Part shown: positions 1-8,751 of the stretch, one piece after another | How positions within the stretch are numbered: the stretch's first letter is position 1 | Layout of the letters: each line of letters begins with the position of its first letter | Origin: Verrucomicrobiota bacterium | GTDB taxonomy: Bacteria; Verrucomicrobiota; Verrucomicrobiia; Limisphaerales; UBA9464 | Length of the DNA: 64,000 nt | Direction: 5' to 3' | Assembly: GCA_947454705.1 (NCBI GenBank) | Contig: CANGKZ010000007.1 | Span: 62,001 to 126,000, forward strand | The notes under the pieces: model-generated | Databases searched by the model: none | What the model was told of the DNA's origin: nothing | The model's input: the letters and a program-made list of their open reading frames with translations, nothing else | Position numbers and translations under genes: made by a program

Positions 1-1
1 C

Positions 2-1576
2 TCGGCGGCATTTGCGGATGGGGCATTGAAGGGGAACGCGGCGTCGAATCTGATCGATGCCGATGCCAAGTCCGGCTGGGCAGGGGATGGACATTCGCCC
101 GAGGCGCGGAAGCCGTTGCAGGCGGTCTTGGTGGCCGACGGTGCCTATTCGTTTGCATCAGGGGCGCGCCTCAAGGTGGTGCTGAAGTTTGAGTCTGGCC
201 AGGCCAAACGTTCTTTGGGGCGCCTGCGATTGTCCGCGTCATCGCGCGATGAACTGTCGCGCGTGGCTGCCTTGCCGGAGCCGGTTCGCGCGGCTCTTTT
301 TGCGAAGGACACCGGCGCAGGAGCCGGCGAATCCCATCGTGTGCTCACCCGTCATTTTCTTGAGGAGCGTTCCGAGGAGGTCCGTGAGTTGAAGCGGGGA
401 GTGGCCAGCGAAAAGGATGCGTTGGCGAAGGTGGAGAGCCAGGTTCCCGAGACGATGATCATGGCCGAGATGGACAAGCCCCGGGACACCTTTCAGCTCA
501 TTCGGGGCAACTGGCAGGCCAAGGGGGACAAGGTGCTGCCGGGCACGCCTGCGTTCCTTCCGCCGTTGCGAAAGGCGAACCCGGACCGGGCCTCGCGCCT
601 CGACCTCGCGAAGTGGCTGGTGGATCCGGCAAATCCGCTACCGGCCCGCGTCACTGTGAATCGCTTGTGGCAGCTCGTGTTTGGAACCGGGCTGGTCAAG
701 ACGGCCAATGATTTCGGCAATCAGGGCGATTTGCCCTCGCATCCCGAGTTGCTGGACTGGCTGGCGTATCAATTCAGCCACGGCGTGGCACTGCCCGGCG
801 GGGGACGCGGCGAGCCCTGGGATGTGAAGTCGATGATGCGGTTGTTGGTGACCTCTGCGGCGTATCGCCAGAGCACCACCGTGACTCCGCACAAGCTGGA
901 AGTGGATCCTTACAACCGTTTGATTTCGCGCGGCCCCCGCTTCCGCTTGGATGCGGAGTTTGTGCGTGACCAGGCGCTGGCGGTGTCGGGCTTGCTCGAC
1001 CGGCGCGTTGGCGGTTCGAGCGTGCGTCCGTATCAACCGCCCGGGCTTTGGGAGGCGATTGGTTTTGGCAACGGATTCAGCTCGCAGAGTTATACGCAGG
1101 ATCACGGGGGCGATTTGTATCGGCGTGGAATCTACGTGTACTGGAAGCGGTCGCTTCCGCACCCGTCGATGACCACATTTGATGCGCCCAACCGCGAGAT
1201 CTGCACGGTGAGCCGTCCGCGTACGAGCACGCCCCTGCAGGCGCTCGTGTTGATGAATGATCCCCAGTATGTCGAGGCCGCTCGCGCGCTCGCCCAGCGC
1301 GTCCTGCGCGAAGGGAAAGGGGATGTTGCAGCACGACTCGATTACGCATTCCGGCTGGTGGTGGGACGGTCCCCCAACCCGAAGGAGCGGGCGCTGTTGA
1401 AGCGCGTCTTCGAGCAGCAGCTCGGACATTTTACGGGCAATCGCGAGGCTGCGGAAAAGTTGATTTCCGTCGGCGAGGGACCACGCATGCCGGGTGTCGA
1501 ACCCGGTGTCCTGGCTGCCTGGACCGCCATTGGAAATCTGCTTCTGAACCTCGATGAGGTGATCACCAAGGGATAA
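2..1576 (+). CDS. DUF1549/DUF1553 (PSD1-type) domain protein, 3' part only
   Basis: The reading frame is open from base 2, so the gene starts left of the window; the first possible start inside (TTG at 26) is not taken as the real start. The first visible stretch (about 60 residues, running through SGWAGDGHSPEARKPLQ) looks like a beta-sandwich or discoidin-like insert. It is followed by a charged, helical linker. From about base 590 comes a clear DUF1553 (PSD1) domain with motifs such as RVTVNRLWQLVFGTGLV and SHPELLDWLAYQF. In Planctomycetes and Verrucomicrobia such proteins usually carry an N-terminal cytochrome-like domain, then DUF1549 and DUF1553, and are paired with a DUF1501 protein, which is indeed found downstream at 2182. 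The biochemical function of the family is not established; a role in degrading complex polysaccharides is often suggested. Confidence 0.85.
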   Translation, partial: SAAFADGALKGNAASNLIDADAKSGWAGDGHSPEARKPLQAVLVADGAYSFASGARLKVVLKFESGQAKRSLGRLRLSASSRDELSRVAALPEPVRAALFAKDTGAGAGESHRVLTRHFLEERSEEVRELKRGVASEKDALAKVESQVPETMIMAEMDKPRDTFQLIRGNWQAKGDKVLPGTPAFLPPLRKANPDRASRLDLAKWLVDPANPLPARVTVNRLWQLVFGTGLVKTANDFGNQGDLPSHPELLDWLAYQFSHGVALPGGGRGEPWDVKSMMRLLVTSAAYRQSTTVTPHKLEVDPYNRLISRGPRFRLDAEFVRDQALAVSGLLDRRVGGSSVRPYQPPGLWEAIGFGNGFSSQSYTQDHGGDLYRRGIYVYWKRSLPHPSMTTFDAPNREICTVSRPRTSTPLQALVLMNDPQYVEAARALAQRVLREGKGDVAARLDYAFRLVVGRSPNPKERALLKRVFEQQLGHFTGNREAAEKLISVGEGPRMPGVEPGVLAAWTAIGNLLLNLDEVITKG

Positions 1577-1599
1577 AAACTAAACCCTCGCACAAGAGA

Positions 1600-2163
1600 A
1601 TGAACTTCTGGCTCCAGCGGGGATTGGTTGTCGCGATGTGGGGCTGCCTGATTTTAGCGGTCTCCGCGGTGGCATTGGATGCTGGAGTCGCCGCCACGCC
1701 GTGGAACACGCCTGACAGCCGTGGGGCGACGATGGAGTTCAACGACCGGTTCTCCGCTGAGCATTATTCCATCGCGCTCTCCAATCTGCGGCCCTGGCAG
1801 TTGTTGAAGCCCCGGTACGTTTATGACTGGGTTCAGTGGGGAATGATTCTCCTCGGAATCCGGTTGTTTGCTTCGAAGGAGCGTCGGGTTCGAACCGGGA
1901 CTCTGATCTTCTTTTTTGCTCAGTCGGGATTGTTTTTTCTGGGTTGGCTGCAGCTGGTTTTCCTCAACTGGCCGCAAATCATTCTTCGTTTGATCCGGTG
2001 CGAAGCGACCCGGGAGGATTTTGTGGATGTCCCGTTTACATGGCTCGCCTCCCAACCGCCCTGGGTGGTGATTTCGTTGGTTGTCGGGGCTGCTTTGTAC
2101 GGTTTCAGGTCGCGTCAGTTGCCGTCCAATGACGGAGCGGTTGCCGGTGGTTTACAGGCATAA
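1600..2163 (+). CDS. small multi-pass membrane protein of unknown function
   Basis: The 187-residue product is hydrophobic, with about four predicted membrane segments: residues 8-28, 78-92, 102-125 and 152-170. I do not recognise a family or any catalytic motif. It lies 23 bases after the DUF1553 gene and 18 bases before the DUF1501 gene, on the same strand, so all three are probably one transcript. The usual DUF1549/1553-DUF1501 pair is directly adjacent, so this protein interrupts a common arrangement. Antisense open frames over the same bases have no family resemblance and were discounted. Confidence 0.7.
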   Translation: MNFWLQRGLVVAMWGCLILAVSAVALDAGVAATPWNTPDSRGATMEFNDRFSAEHYSIALSNLRPWQLLKPRYVYDWVQWGMILLGIRLFASKERRVRTGTLIFFFAQSGLFFLGWLQLVFLNWPQIILRLIRCEATREDFVDVPFTWLASQPPWVVISLVVGAALYGFRSRQLPSNDGAVAGGLQA

Positions 2164-2181
2164 ACACTTTCCATTTTCATC

Positions 2182-3639
2182 ATGCTCTTCGAATCCGAAT
2201 ACGCGCGAATTCACAATCGGCGGACGTTTTTGACGCGGTCCACGACGGGCCTCGGAATGGCGGCGTTGGCGTCGCTTCTGGGCACCGGGAAATCCTCGGC
2301 GGCAGAGGCGCAATTGCAGGCGCACGTTGCCGCGGGAGGCGCCCTGAAGACGCTGCATCATTCGCCCAAGGCCAAGCGGGTGATCTACCTGTTTCAATCC
2401 GGTGCGCCGTCGCACATGGATTTGTTCGATCCCAAGCCGCATCTGCGAAAAGTCTCGGGCACCGAGCTGCCGAACAGCATCCGGATGGGCCAACGCATCA
2501 CGGGCATGACCAGCGGGCAGAAGCAGTTGCTCTGCGTGGGATCGGCCTATGAATTCAAGCGGTTTGGCAAGTGCGGCATGGAACTCAGCGAGATCCTGCC
2601 TGGGTTGGGTTCGATTGCGGATGATGTCTGCCTGATCCGCTCCATGACCACGGATCCGATCAATCACGATCCGGCTGTGACATTCTTCGCGACCGGAAAT
2701 CAGCAGCCCGGGCGGCCGACGATGGGTTCGTGGATCAGCTACGGCCTCGGAAGTCCGAACGAGAATCTGCCTGCGTACGTGGTGTTGTTGAGCGGCGGCG
2801 GTGGACAGCCCCTGCAGGCCCGCTATTGGGGCAACGGGTTTCTCCCCGGGCAGCACCAGGGCGTGCAATTCCGCGGGGAAGGGGACCCGGTCCTCTACGT
2901 TTCGAATCCCCCGGGAATCGATTCGAAAACGCGTCGGCAGCTCCTGGATGGAGTGCAGGAGTTCAATCGAATGGCATTGGGCCGCGTGGGGGACCCCGAG
3001 ATTCAAACGCGTATCGAAGCCTACGAGATGGCCTATCGCATGCAGACGAGCGTGCCGGATCTGATGGACATCTCGAAGGAACCCAAGTCGGTGCTTGATG
3101 CGTACGGAGCGGTCCCTGGAAAGCCCTCCTTCGCCAACAACTGCCTGCTGGCGCGCCGTCTCGCTGAGCGCGATGTGCGTTTCATTCAGCTGGTCCACCG
3201 CGATTGGGATCACCACGGGAATCTGCCCGCCGAGATCAAGCGTCAGGCGGACCTCACAGACCGCGCCAGCGCGGCTCTGGTGGCGGATCTGAAGCAGCGC
3301 GGGCTGCTGGAGGACACCCTGGTGATCTGGGGCGGGGAATTCGGCCGCACGAGCTACAGTCAGGGCGAAATCACCAAAACCAGCTTCGGCCGGGACCATC
3401 ATCCCCGCTGTTTCTCGCTCTGGATGGCCGGCGCCGGGGTCCGGGCGGGCCATGTTCATGGGGCAACCGATGATTTCGCCTACAATGTGGTTCGCGATCC
3501 CCTCACGGTGCACGATTTCCACGCCACCTTCCTGCATCTGCTTGGAATCGATCACAAACGCATGACCTATCGGTTCGAGGGGCGGGATTATCGCCTGACC
3601 GACGTTCACGGAGAGGTGGAACGAAGAATTCTCGCCTGA
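2182..3639 (+). CDS. DUF1501 domain protein (sulfatase-like fold), Tat-exported
   Basis: The 485-residue protein begins with a twin-arginine signal (NRRTFLTR at 12-19, then a hydrophobic run to about residue 35), so export of a folded protein is expected. The rest is a full-length DUF1501 protein, distantly related to the alkaline phosphatase/sulfatase superfamily. Typical blocks are QSGAPSHMDLFDPKP, SWISYGLGSPNENLPAYVVL, DWDHHGNL and WGGEFGRTSYSQG, followed by GRDHHPRCFSLWMAGAGV. The His and Asp residues in DWDHH and GRDHH are the probable metal ligands. It is the partner normally found beside DUF1549/DUF1553 genes. Substrate unknown. Confidence 0.9.
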   Translation: MLFESEYARIHNRRTFLTRSTTGLGMAALASLLGTGKSSAAEAQLQAHVAAGGALKTLHHSPKAKRVIYLFQSGAPSHMDLFDPKPHLRKVSGTELPNSIRMGQRITGMTSGQKQLLCVGSAYEFKRFGKCGMELSEILPGLGSIADDVCLIRSMTTDPINHDPAVTFFATGNQQPGRPTMGSWISYGLGSPNENLPAYVVLLSGGGGQPLQARYWGNGFLPGQHQGVQFRGEGDPVLYVSNPPGIDSKTRRQLLDGVQEFNRMALGRVGDPEIQTRIEAYEMAYRMQTSVPDLMDISKEPKSVLDAYGAVPGKPSFANNCLLARRLAERDVRFIQLVHRDWDHHGNLPAEIKRQADLTDRASAALVADLKQRGLLEDTLVIWGGEFGRTSYSQGEITKTSFGRDHHPRCFSLWMAGAGVRAGHVHGATDDFAYNVVRDPLTVHDFHATFLHLLGIDHKRMTYRFEGRDYRLTDVHGEVERRILA

Positions 3640-3742
3640 TCTGCAAGATTCTTGGAAACCGTTGAAAGTGCGAATTATGGGGCGTTTTGAGTCGAAATGA
3701 AGACCGTGAAAGGCCAAGAAGCCAAAATCTCCAAAAAACCTA

Positions 3743-3770
3743 TTGCACTGAGATTTCCGATTGATACTTT
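3743..3770 (+). promoter_or_regulatory. possible sigma70-type promoter for the ribosomal operon
   Basis: TTGCAC (3743-3748) and TACTTT (3765-3770) are separated by 16 bases, about 55 bases before the rpsL start, in the 185-base gap after the DUF1501 gene. The gap is visibly more AT-rich than its surroundings. The -10 box matches the consensus poorly, so this is only a candidate. The rest of the gap (3640-3742 and 3771-3824) shows nothing else I can name. Confidence 0.3.
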
Positions 3771-3824
3771 CTGCGCTCCCGTTGCCGTCCGTCGGATGGC
3801 GTCACGCTAAAACTTTAGGCTTCA

Positions 3825-4220
3825 ATGCCCACGATTAATCAGCTGGTCCGCAAGGGCCGCAACAAGCTCCGCTACAAGAGCAAGGCCCCTGCCTTGGAAA
3901 ACGCACCGTTTCGCCGCGGTGTCTGCCTCCAGGTAATGACCCGTACTCCGAAGAAGCCAAACTCCGCGATGCGGAAAGTAGCCAAGGTCCGGTTGACCAA
4001 CGGCTACGAAGTCATCGCCTACATCCCCGACGAGGGGCACAACCTCCAGGAGCACTCCATCGTGCTCGTGCGTGGTGGTCGTGTGAAGGATCTTCCCGGT
4101 GTCCGCTACCACATCGTCCGTGGTACGTTGGATGCCGCCGGCGTCGAGAAGCGCCGCGTCAGCCGTTCCAAGTACGGCGTCAAGCGTCCGAAGGCTGCCA
4201 AGCCTGCGGCCGGCAAGTAA
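3825..4220 (+). CDS. rpsL: 30S ribosomal protein S12
   Basis: The 131-residue product is unmistakably S12, a decoding-centre protein of the small subunit. Key blocks are [12 protein letters not shown] at the N terminus, [20 protein letters not shown] (contains the lysine whose mutation gives streptomycin resistance) and [20 protein letters not shown]. Bacterial S12 is usually 123-126 residues; here a lysine/alanine-rich tail ([12 protein letters not shown]) makes it slightly longer. It is the first gene of the str-type operon; rpsG follows after 30 bases. Confidence 0.98.
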   Translation: MPTINQLVRKGRNKLRYKSKAPALENAPFRRGVCLQVMTRTPKKPNSAMRKVAKVRLTNGYEVIAYIPDEGHNLQEHSIVLVRGGRVKDLPGVRYHIVRGTLDAAGVEKRRVSRSKYGVKRPKAAKPAAGK

Positions 4221-4239
4221 TTTCATTCTTAGCTTAACT

Positions 4240-4250
4240 CTGTTCTTTGT
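4240..4250 (+). promoter_or_regulatory. non-Shine-Dalgarno leader of rpsG
   Basis: The 11 bases CTGTTCTTTGT directly abut the rpsG ATG. Exactly the same 11 bases abut the rpsJ ATG at 7021-7031. Neither has a purine-rich ribosome binding site in the usual window. The pyrimidine-rich tract may be a translation-initiation or S1-binding signal; this is inference. Confidence 0.4.
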
Positions 4251-4724
4251 ATGTCTCGTCGTCGTCAAGCGAATAAGCGGTCTGTCACGGCTGATGCCAA
4301 GTTCAACAGCCAGCTGGTTGGCCGGTTGGTCAACGTGGTCATGCGTGGCGGAAACAAGAACGTTGCTCAGCGCATCGTATACGGAGCCCTGGATGCTCTC
4401 GCTGAGAAGAATCCCGGTGTGAACTCCCTGGAGATTCTCACCCGTTCCATCGAGAACGCGAAGCCCCGCATCGAGACCAAGGCGCGCCGCGTCGGTGGTG
4501 CGACCTATCAGGTTCCCCTGGAAATTCCGGCTGAGCGTCAAACCGCTCTGGCCATGCGCTGGATCATCAACTTTGCCGACGCCCGCAAGGGTGTGCCGAT
4601 GAAGGAAGCGCTCGCCGCTGAACTCATGGAAGCCTTCCAAGGCCAGGGCAATGCGATCCGCAAGCGGGATGACGTCCACAAGATGGCTCAGGCAAACAAG
4701 GCCTTCGCCCACTTCCGCTGGTAG
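4251..4724 (+). CDS. rpsG: 30S ribosomal protein S7
   Basis: The 157-residue product has the normal S7 length (about 156) and motifs: MSRRRQANKRS at the start, VNVVMRGGNKNVAQRIVYGA, the RNA-binding RRVGGATYQVP loop and the C-terminal block HKMAQANKAFAHFRW. S7 nucleates assembly of the 30S head and can autoregulate the str operon in other bacteria. It has no Shine-Dalgarno sequence and uses the CTGTTCTTTGT leader instead. Confidence 0.98.
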   Translation: MSRRRQANKRSVTADAKFNSQLVGRLVNVVMRGGNKNVAQRIVYGALDALAEKNPGVNSLEILTRSIENAKPRIETKARRVGGATYQVPLEIPAERQTALAMRWIINFADARKGVPMKEALAAELMEAFQGQGNAIRKRDDVHKMAQANKAFAHFRW

Positions 4725-4744
4725 TCCATTCCAATCCTTTGATT

Positions 4745-4776
4745 CGCCCCGCGGGCAACCCGGGGCGCTTTTTCTT
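4745..4776 (+). terminator. terminator-like hairpin between rpsG and fusA
   Basis: A perfect 7-bp stem, CGCCCCG (4745-4751) with CGGGGCG (4761-4767), has a 9-base loop and is followed by CTTTTTCTTC. It looks like an intrinsic terminator, but fusA starts 30 bases further on in the same operon, so it may act as a partial terminator or attenuator that sets the ratio of S12/S7 to EF-G. Confidence 0.55.
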
Positions 4777-4805
4777 CTCCGAAACCGACGATCGATACGA
4801 GTTCT

Positions 4806-6992
4806 ATGAGCGACGTAACCGCAATCAACGCCGCCCTTAACGCGCCGGGCCGCCAGTATCCGCTGGAACGCACCCGCAACATCGGCATCGCGGCGCACAT
4901 TGACGCCGGTAAGACCACGACGACCGAGCGTATTCTCTTCTACACCGGCCTGATTCATAAGATCGGTGACGTCGATGACGGCAATACCGTTACCGACTGG
5001 ATGGAGCAGGAAAAGGAACGCGGCATCACCATTACGTCCGCTGCTGTGACTTGCTTCTGGACCCAGAAGCAGGAAGAGGGGCTGTACAAGTCCCGCGCGA
5101 CCATTCCCCACCGGATTAACATCATCGACACCCCGGGCCACGTGGACTTCACCGCCGAGGTGGAACGTTCCATGCGCGTTCTCGACGGCGCTGTTGCTGT
5201 GTTCTGCGGTGTGGCCGGTGTGCAGCCCCAGTCCGAGACTGTTTGGCGCCAGGCGACCAAGTACAAAGTTCCCCGTATCGCGTTCGTCAACAAGATGGAC
5301 CGTACCGGCGCGAACTTTGAAAACGCGCTGAACGACATGCGGAAGAAGTTGAACGCCTATGCGTTCCCGATCTTCCTCCCCATCGGTGCTGAAGACCAGT
5401 TTGCCGGCGTGATCGACGTCGTGAACCTTCGCTCCATCGTCTGGGGCCCGGGTGATGTCTCCAACGAAGGTCTCAAGTATGAGATCCGTGAGTTGACCCC
5501 TGAGCAGATGGAACAGGCTGTTGCCGCCCGCGCCGAGCTGGTGGACGCCGTTTCCAACAAGGACGACCTCATCGCGGAAATGGTGCTTGAAGACAAGCCC
5601 ATCGACGCCGCGACCCTCAAGGCCGCTGTTCGCCGCCTTACCTGCAAGATTGAACTCATCCCGGTTCTCTGCGGATCGGCGTTCAAGAAGAAGGGTGTTC
5701 AAGTTCTCGTCGACGCGGTGGTGGATTACCTCCCGTCGCCCCTCGACATTCCCCCTGCGGTGGGTCATGAGCTCGGAACCGAAGTCCAGGTCGAAGTTCC
5801 GACCGACGACAACAAGAAGTTCTGCTCGCTCGCGTTCAAGCTCTGGACCGATCCGTACGCCGGCAAGCTCGTGTTCTTCCGCGTGTATTCGGGTCAGCTC
5901 AAGAAGGGCGACACGATCTACAATCCCCGTACCCGCAAGCGCGAACGCGTGAGCCGCCTGATGGTTATTCAGGGCAGCGAACGTAAGGATATCGACGGCG
6001 TGTACGCTGGCGACATCGCGGCGCTGGTCGGTCTCCGCAACATCACCACGGGTGACACGCTCTGCGACGAGTCGTTCGACATCACGCTCGAACCTCCCAC
6101 GTTCCCCGAGCCGGTCATCAGCATGGCGATCGAGCCGAAGACCAAGGCGGATCGCGACAAGATGTCCGAAGGCCTCCAGCGCCTCTCCGAAGAAGATCCG
6201 ACCTTCCACGTTTTCACCAACGAGGAAACCGGTCAGCTCATCATCGCGGGCATGGGCGAGCTCCACTTGGAAATCATTCGCGATCGTTTGAAGCGCGAAT
6301 TCAAGGTGGAAGCCGACGCTGGCGCTCCTCAAATCGCGTATCGCGAAACCATCACCAAGCCCGCCGAGGGCGAGGGCAAGTTCATCCGTCAGTCGGGTGG
6401 ACGCGGTCAGTACGGCCATGCCTGCGTGAAGGTCGAGCCCAATGAAAAGGGCAAGGGCGTTGAAGTCATCAACGGCATCGTTGGTGGTTCCATTCCCCGC
6501 GAATACATCCCGGCTGTCGAAAACGGCATCCGCGAAGCGATCAAGTCCGGTGTGTACGCCGGCTATCAGGTCATCGACATCAAGGTCGAGATCACTGATG
6601 GATCGTTCCACGAAGTCGACTCCAACGAACTCGCGTTCAAGATGGCGGGCATCTTCGCCCTCAAGGACGCGTTCGAGAAGGCGGCTCCGATCCTCCTCGA
6701 GCCGATCATGAAGGTCGAAGTCACCACTCCTGACGAGTACCAGGGCGACCTGCTCGGTGACATCAACCGTCGTCGCGGCGTCATCCACGGCGTGGATGGC
6801 AAGGGTGGCCAGACCATCCTCAACGCGCAGGTGCCTCTTGCCGAAATGTTCGGCTATGCCACTGCGATTCGTTCTCTCTCGAAGGGACGCGCCTCCTACT
6901 CCATGGAGCCGCAGAACTTCCAGCAGGTGCCAAACAGCGTCTTGACCACCGTCCTCGACGCGGCCAAGAAGAAGCCGGCGGCCCGTAGCTGA
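4806..6992 (+). CDS. fusA: translation elongation factor G
   Basis: The 728-residue GTPase catalyses ribosomal translocation. The G1 motif AHIDAGKTTTT is at 30-40, the G3 motif DTPGH at 108-112 and the G4 motif NKMD follows; the switch region (ERGITITSAA) and the domain IV block GGRGQYGHACVKVEP are present. It is longer than E. coli EF-G because of an N-terminal extension of about 17 residues and a short insert after CFWTQKQ, just before G3. There is no tuf gene after it, unlike the classical str operon. Confidence 0.98.
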   Translation: MSDVTAINAALNAPGRQYPLERTRNIGIAAHIDAGKTTTTERILFYTGLIHKIGDVDDGNTVTDWMEQEKERGITITSAAVTCFWTQKQEEGLYKSRATIPHRINIIDTPGHVDFTAEVERSMRVLDGAVAVFCGVAGVQPQSETVWRQATKYKVPRIAFVNKMDRTGANFENALNDMRKKLNAYAFPIFLPIGAEDQFAGVIDVVNLRSIVWGPGDVSNEGLKYEIRELTPEQMEQAVAARAELVDAVSNKDDLIAEMVLEDKPIDAATLKAAVRRLTCKIELIPVLCGSAFKKKGVQVLVDAVVDYLPSPLDIPPAVGHELGTEVQVEVPTDDNKKFCSLAFKLWTDPYAGKLVFFRVYSGQLKKGDTIYNPRTRKRERVSRLMVIQGSERKDIDGVYAGDIAALVGLRNITTGDTLCDESFDITLEPPTFPEPVISMAIEPKTKADRDKMSEGLQRLSEEDPTFHVFTNEETGQLIIAGMGELHLEIIRDRLKREFKVEADAGAPQIAYRETITKPAEGEGKFIRQSGGRGQYGHACVKVEPNEKGKGVEVINGIVGGSIPREYIPAVENGIREAIKSGVYAGYQVIDIKVEITDGSFHEVDSNELAFKMAGIFALKDAFEKAAPILLEPIMKVEVTTPDEYQGDLLGDINRRRGVIHGVDGKGGQTILNAQVPLAEMFGYATAIRSLSKGRASYSMEPQNFQQVPNSVLTTVLDAAKKKPAARS

Positions 6993-7020
6993 TTCCGTTT
7001 CACCGTAACATTACTTCAAC

Positions 7021-7031
7021 CTGTTCTTTGT
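7021..7031 (+). promoter_or_regulatory. non-Shine-Dalgarno leader of rpsJ
   Basis: CTGTTCTTTGT sits immediately before the rpsJ ATG and is identical to the rpsG leader at 4240-4250. The downstream genes rplD and rplW instead have AGGAG-type sites, so two initiation styles occur in one operon. Confidence 0.4.
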
Positions 7032-7340
7032 ATGGCTGGACAACGCATCCGCATCCGATTGAAGGCCTATGACCACCGGGTCATTGACGCCTCGGCGAGT
7101 GAAATCGTCGAGACGGTCAAACGATCCGGCGCTCGCGTCGCTGGCCCGATTCCGCTTCCCACCAAAATCGAGCGCGTGACCGTTCATCGGTCTCCGCACG
7201 TGGACAAGAAGTCCATGGAGTCGTTCGAGCAGCGCACTCATAAGCGCCTTCTCGACATCCTCGATCCCACCGCCAAGACCGTGGATGAGCTCAAGAAGCT
7301 CAACCTGCCGGCCGGTGTCGACATCACCATCAAAATCTAG
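7032..7340 (+). CDS. rpsJ: 30S ribosomal protein S10
   Basis: The 102-residue product matches S10 in length and sequence: [16 protein letters not shown] at the N terminus, [11 protein letters not shown] and [19 protein letters not shown]10 is a small-subunit head protein and also a partner of NusB (NusE) in antitermination. It is placed directly after fusA, fusing the str and S10 gene blocks with no tuf in between. Confidence 0.98.
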   Translation: MAGQRIRIRLKAYDHRVIDASASEIVETVKRSGARVAGPIPLPTKIERVTVHRSPHVDKKSMESFEQRTHKRLLDILDPTAKTVDELKKLNLPAGVDITIKI

Positions 7341-7352
7341 TCATCCAAGACC

Positions 7353-8099
7353 ATGCCTCTAGGAATCATTGGAAAGAAGCTCGGTCACACCCGCGTCTAT
7401 GATGCGACTGGAGTGATGACCCCCGTCACCGTTGTCCTCGTCGGCCCGAACCGGGTCCTCCAGGTCAAGACCAAGGACGGCAAGGACGGCTACAACGCTG
7501 TTCAGCTCGGATTTGACGACCAGAAGGAACAGCGCCTGACGAAGGCCGTTCTCGGTCACGTCAAGAAGTTCAACGGCGTCGCCGTGAAGCGCATCCAGGA
7601 ATTCCGCGACTTCTCCAAGGAAGTCAAGGCGGGCGACCTGATCGGCGCAGACCTCTTCGAAGTCGGCCAGTTTGTCGATTGCATCGGCACGACCAAGGGC
7701 CGCGGCTTCGAAGGTGTCGTCAAGCGTCACGGGTTCCGTGGTGGTGACATCACCCACGGTGCCAAGGGCTGGCATCGTCGTTCAGGCGCAATCGGTCAGC
7801 GTCTGTTCCCGGGTACCGTCATGCGCGGCATGAAGATGCCTGGTCACATGGGTCAGGTGCGCCGCACCTCCCAGAACCTGGAGATCGTTCAGGTTCGCAA
7901 GGACGACAACGTGCTTTTGATTCGGGGCAATTTCCCCGGCAGCGAAGGCGACTACTGCGTGATCCGCGAGGCCAAGAAGATCTCGAACGGTTCCGCCCGG
8001 TTGGCCCAGATTCAAGACATGCGCAAGAAGGCCCGGGAAGCCCTGGCTGGTGGCGCCGCCAAGAAAGAAGAGAAGAAGGCCGCTGCCAAGAAGAAGTGA
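7353..8099 (+). CDS. rplC: 50S ribosomal protein L3
   Basis: The 248-residue product contains the L3 signature regions: GIIGKKLGHTRVYD at the start, then TKGRGFEGVVKRHGFRGG, RRSGAIGQRLFPGTVMRG and KMPGHMG. These loops reach the peptidyl transferase centre. It is longer than E. coli L3 (209) because of a lysine/alanine-rich tail (KKEEKKAAAKKK), a common decoration in this lineage. Spacing to rpsJ is 12 bases. Confidence 0.97.
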   Translation: MPLGIIGKKLGHTRVYDATGVMTPVTVVLVGPNRVLQVKTKDGKDGYNAVQLGFDDQKEQRLTKAVLGHVKKFNGVAVKRIQEFRDFSKEVKAGDLIGADLFEVGQFVDCIGTTKGRGFEGVVKRHGFRGGDITHGAKGWHRRSGAIGQRLFPGTVMRGMKMPGHMGQVRRTSQNLEIVQVRKDDNVLLIRGNFPGSEGDYCVIREAKKISNGSARLAQIQDMRKKAREALAGGAAKKEEKKAAAKKK

Positions 8100-8113
8100 G
8101 GAGAACCTGACTG

Positions 8114-8746
8114 ATGAAACTTCCCGTCCAAACCATTTCCGGAGCGAACTCCGGCGAGCTCGAAGTCAAATTCGAGATCATCGAAAACAAGCGGGGCGAG
8201 CAAGCCCTCCACGACGTTGTCGTCGCGTATCGCGCAGGTCGTCGCAGCGGAACCGCTGCCACCAAGACCATGGGCGACGTGAACGGCAGCGGCAAGAAGC
8301 CCTGGCGCCAGAAGGGCACCGGCCGCGCTCGTGCCGGTTCCTTCGCCAGCCCTCTGTGGCGTGGCGGTGGTGTGACCCACGGTCCACAGCCGCGTGACTA
8401 CAGCAAGAAGGTCAACATCAAGGTCAAGCGCCTCGCTCTCCGCAAGGCTCTGAGCGAACGCCTCAAGGCGGGCGACGTGATCGTGGTGGACGACATCCAG
8501 CTGGCTTCTCCCAAGACGAAGGGATTCTTCGACGTCTTGAAGAAGCTCGACCTCACGGACAAGACCTCGCTCTTCCTCACCGGCGGTGAAAACCGCAACG
8601 TGGAACTGGCTGCCCGGAATCTTCCCGGCGTCGGTGTCAACACGGGGCACTCGGTCGTCAGCTACGACCTGCTCAAGTACGACAAGCTGGTGTTTACCAA
8701 AGCCGGTTTCGAACAGATCGAAGCGCGCCTCGGAAAGGAGAACTGA
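8114..8746 (+). CDS. rplD: 50S ribosomal protein L4
   Basis: The 210-residue product shows the L4 tunnel-loop motif KPWRQKGTGRARAGS followed by SPLWRGGGVTHGP, and a C-terminal globular half typical of L4/L1e. L4 lines the exit tunnel and, in E. coli, represses the S10 operon by attenuation; no equivalent leader could be verified here. A GAGGAG purine tract lies about 10 bases before the ATG. Confidence 0.97.
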   Translation: MKLPVQTISGANSGELEVKFEIIENKRGEQALHDVVVAYRAGRRSGTAATKTMGDVNGSGKKPWRQKGTGRARAGSFASPLWRGGGVTHGPQPRDYSKKVNIKVKRLALRKALSERLKAGDVIVVDDIQLASPKTKGFFDVLKKLDLTDKTSLFLTGGENRNVELAARNLPGVGVNTGHSVVSYDLLKYDKLVFTKAGFEQIEARLGKEN

Positions 8747-8751
8747 CCGCC

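Noticed and set aside
2152-3717. 521-residue minus-strand frame across the DUF1501 gene
   Set aside because: Antisense shadow of a recognised protein, with no motif of its own.
3822-6788. 988-residue open frame on the minus strand opposite rpsL-rpsG-fusA
   Set aside because: It is the exact antisense of strongly conserved ribosomal genes and has no family features; long antisense frames are expected at this GC and codon use.
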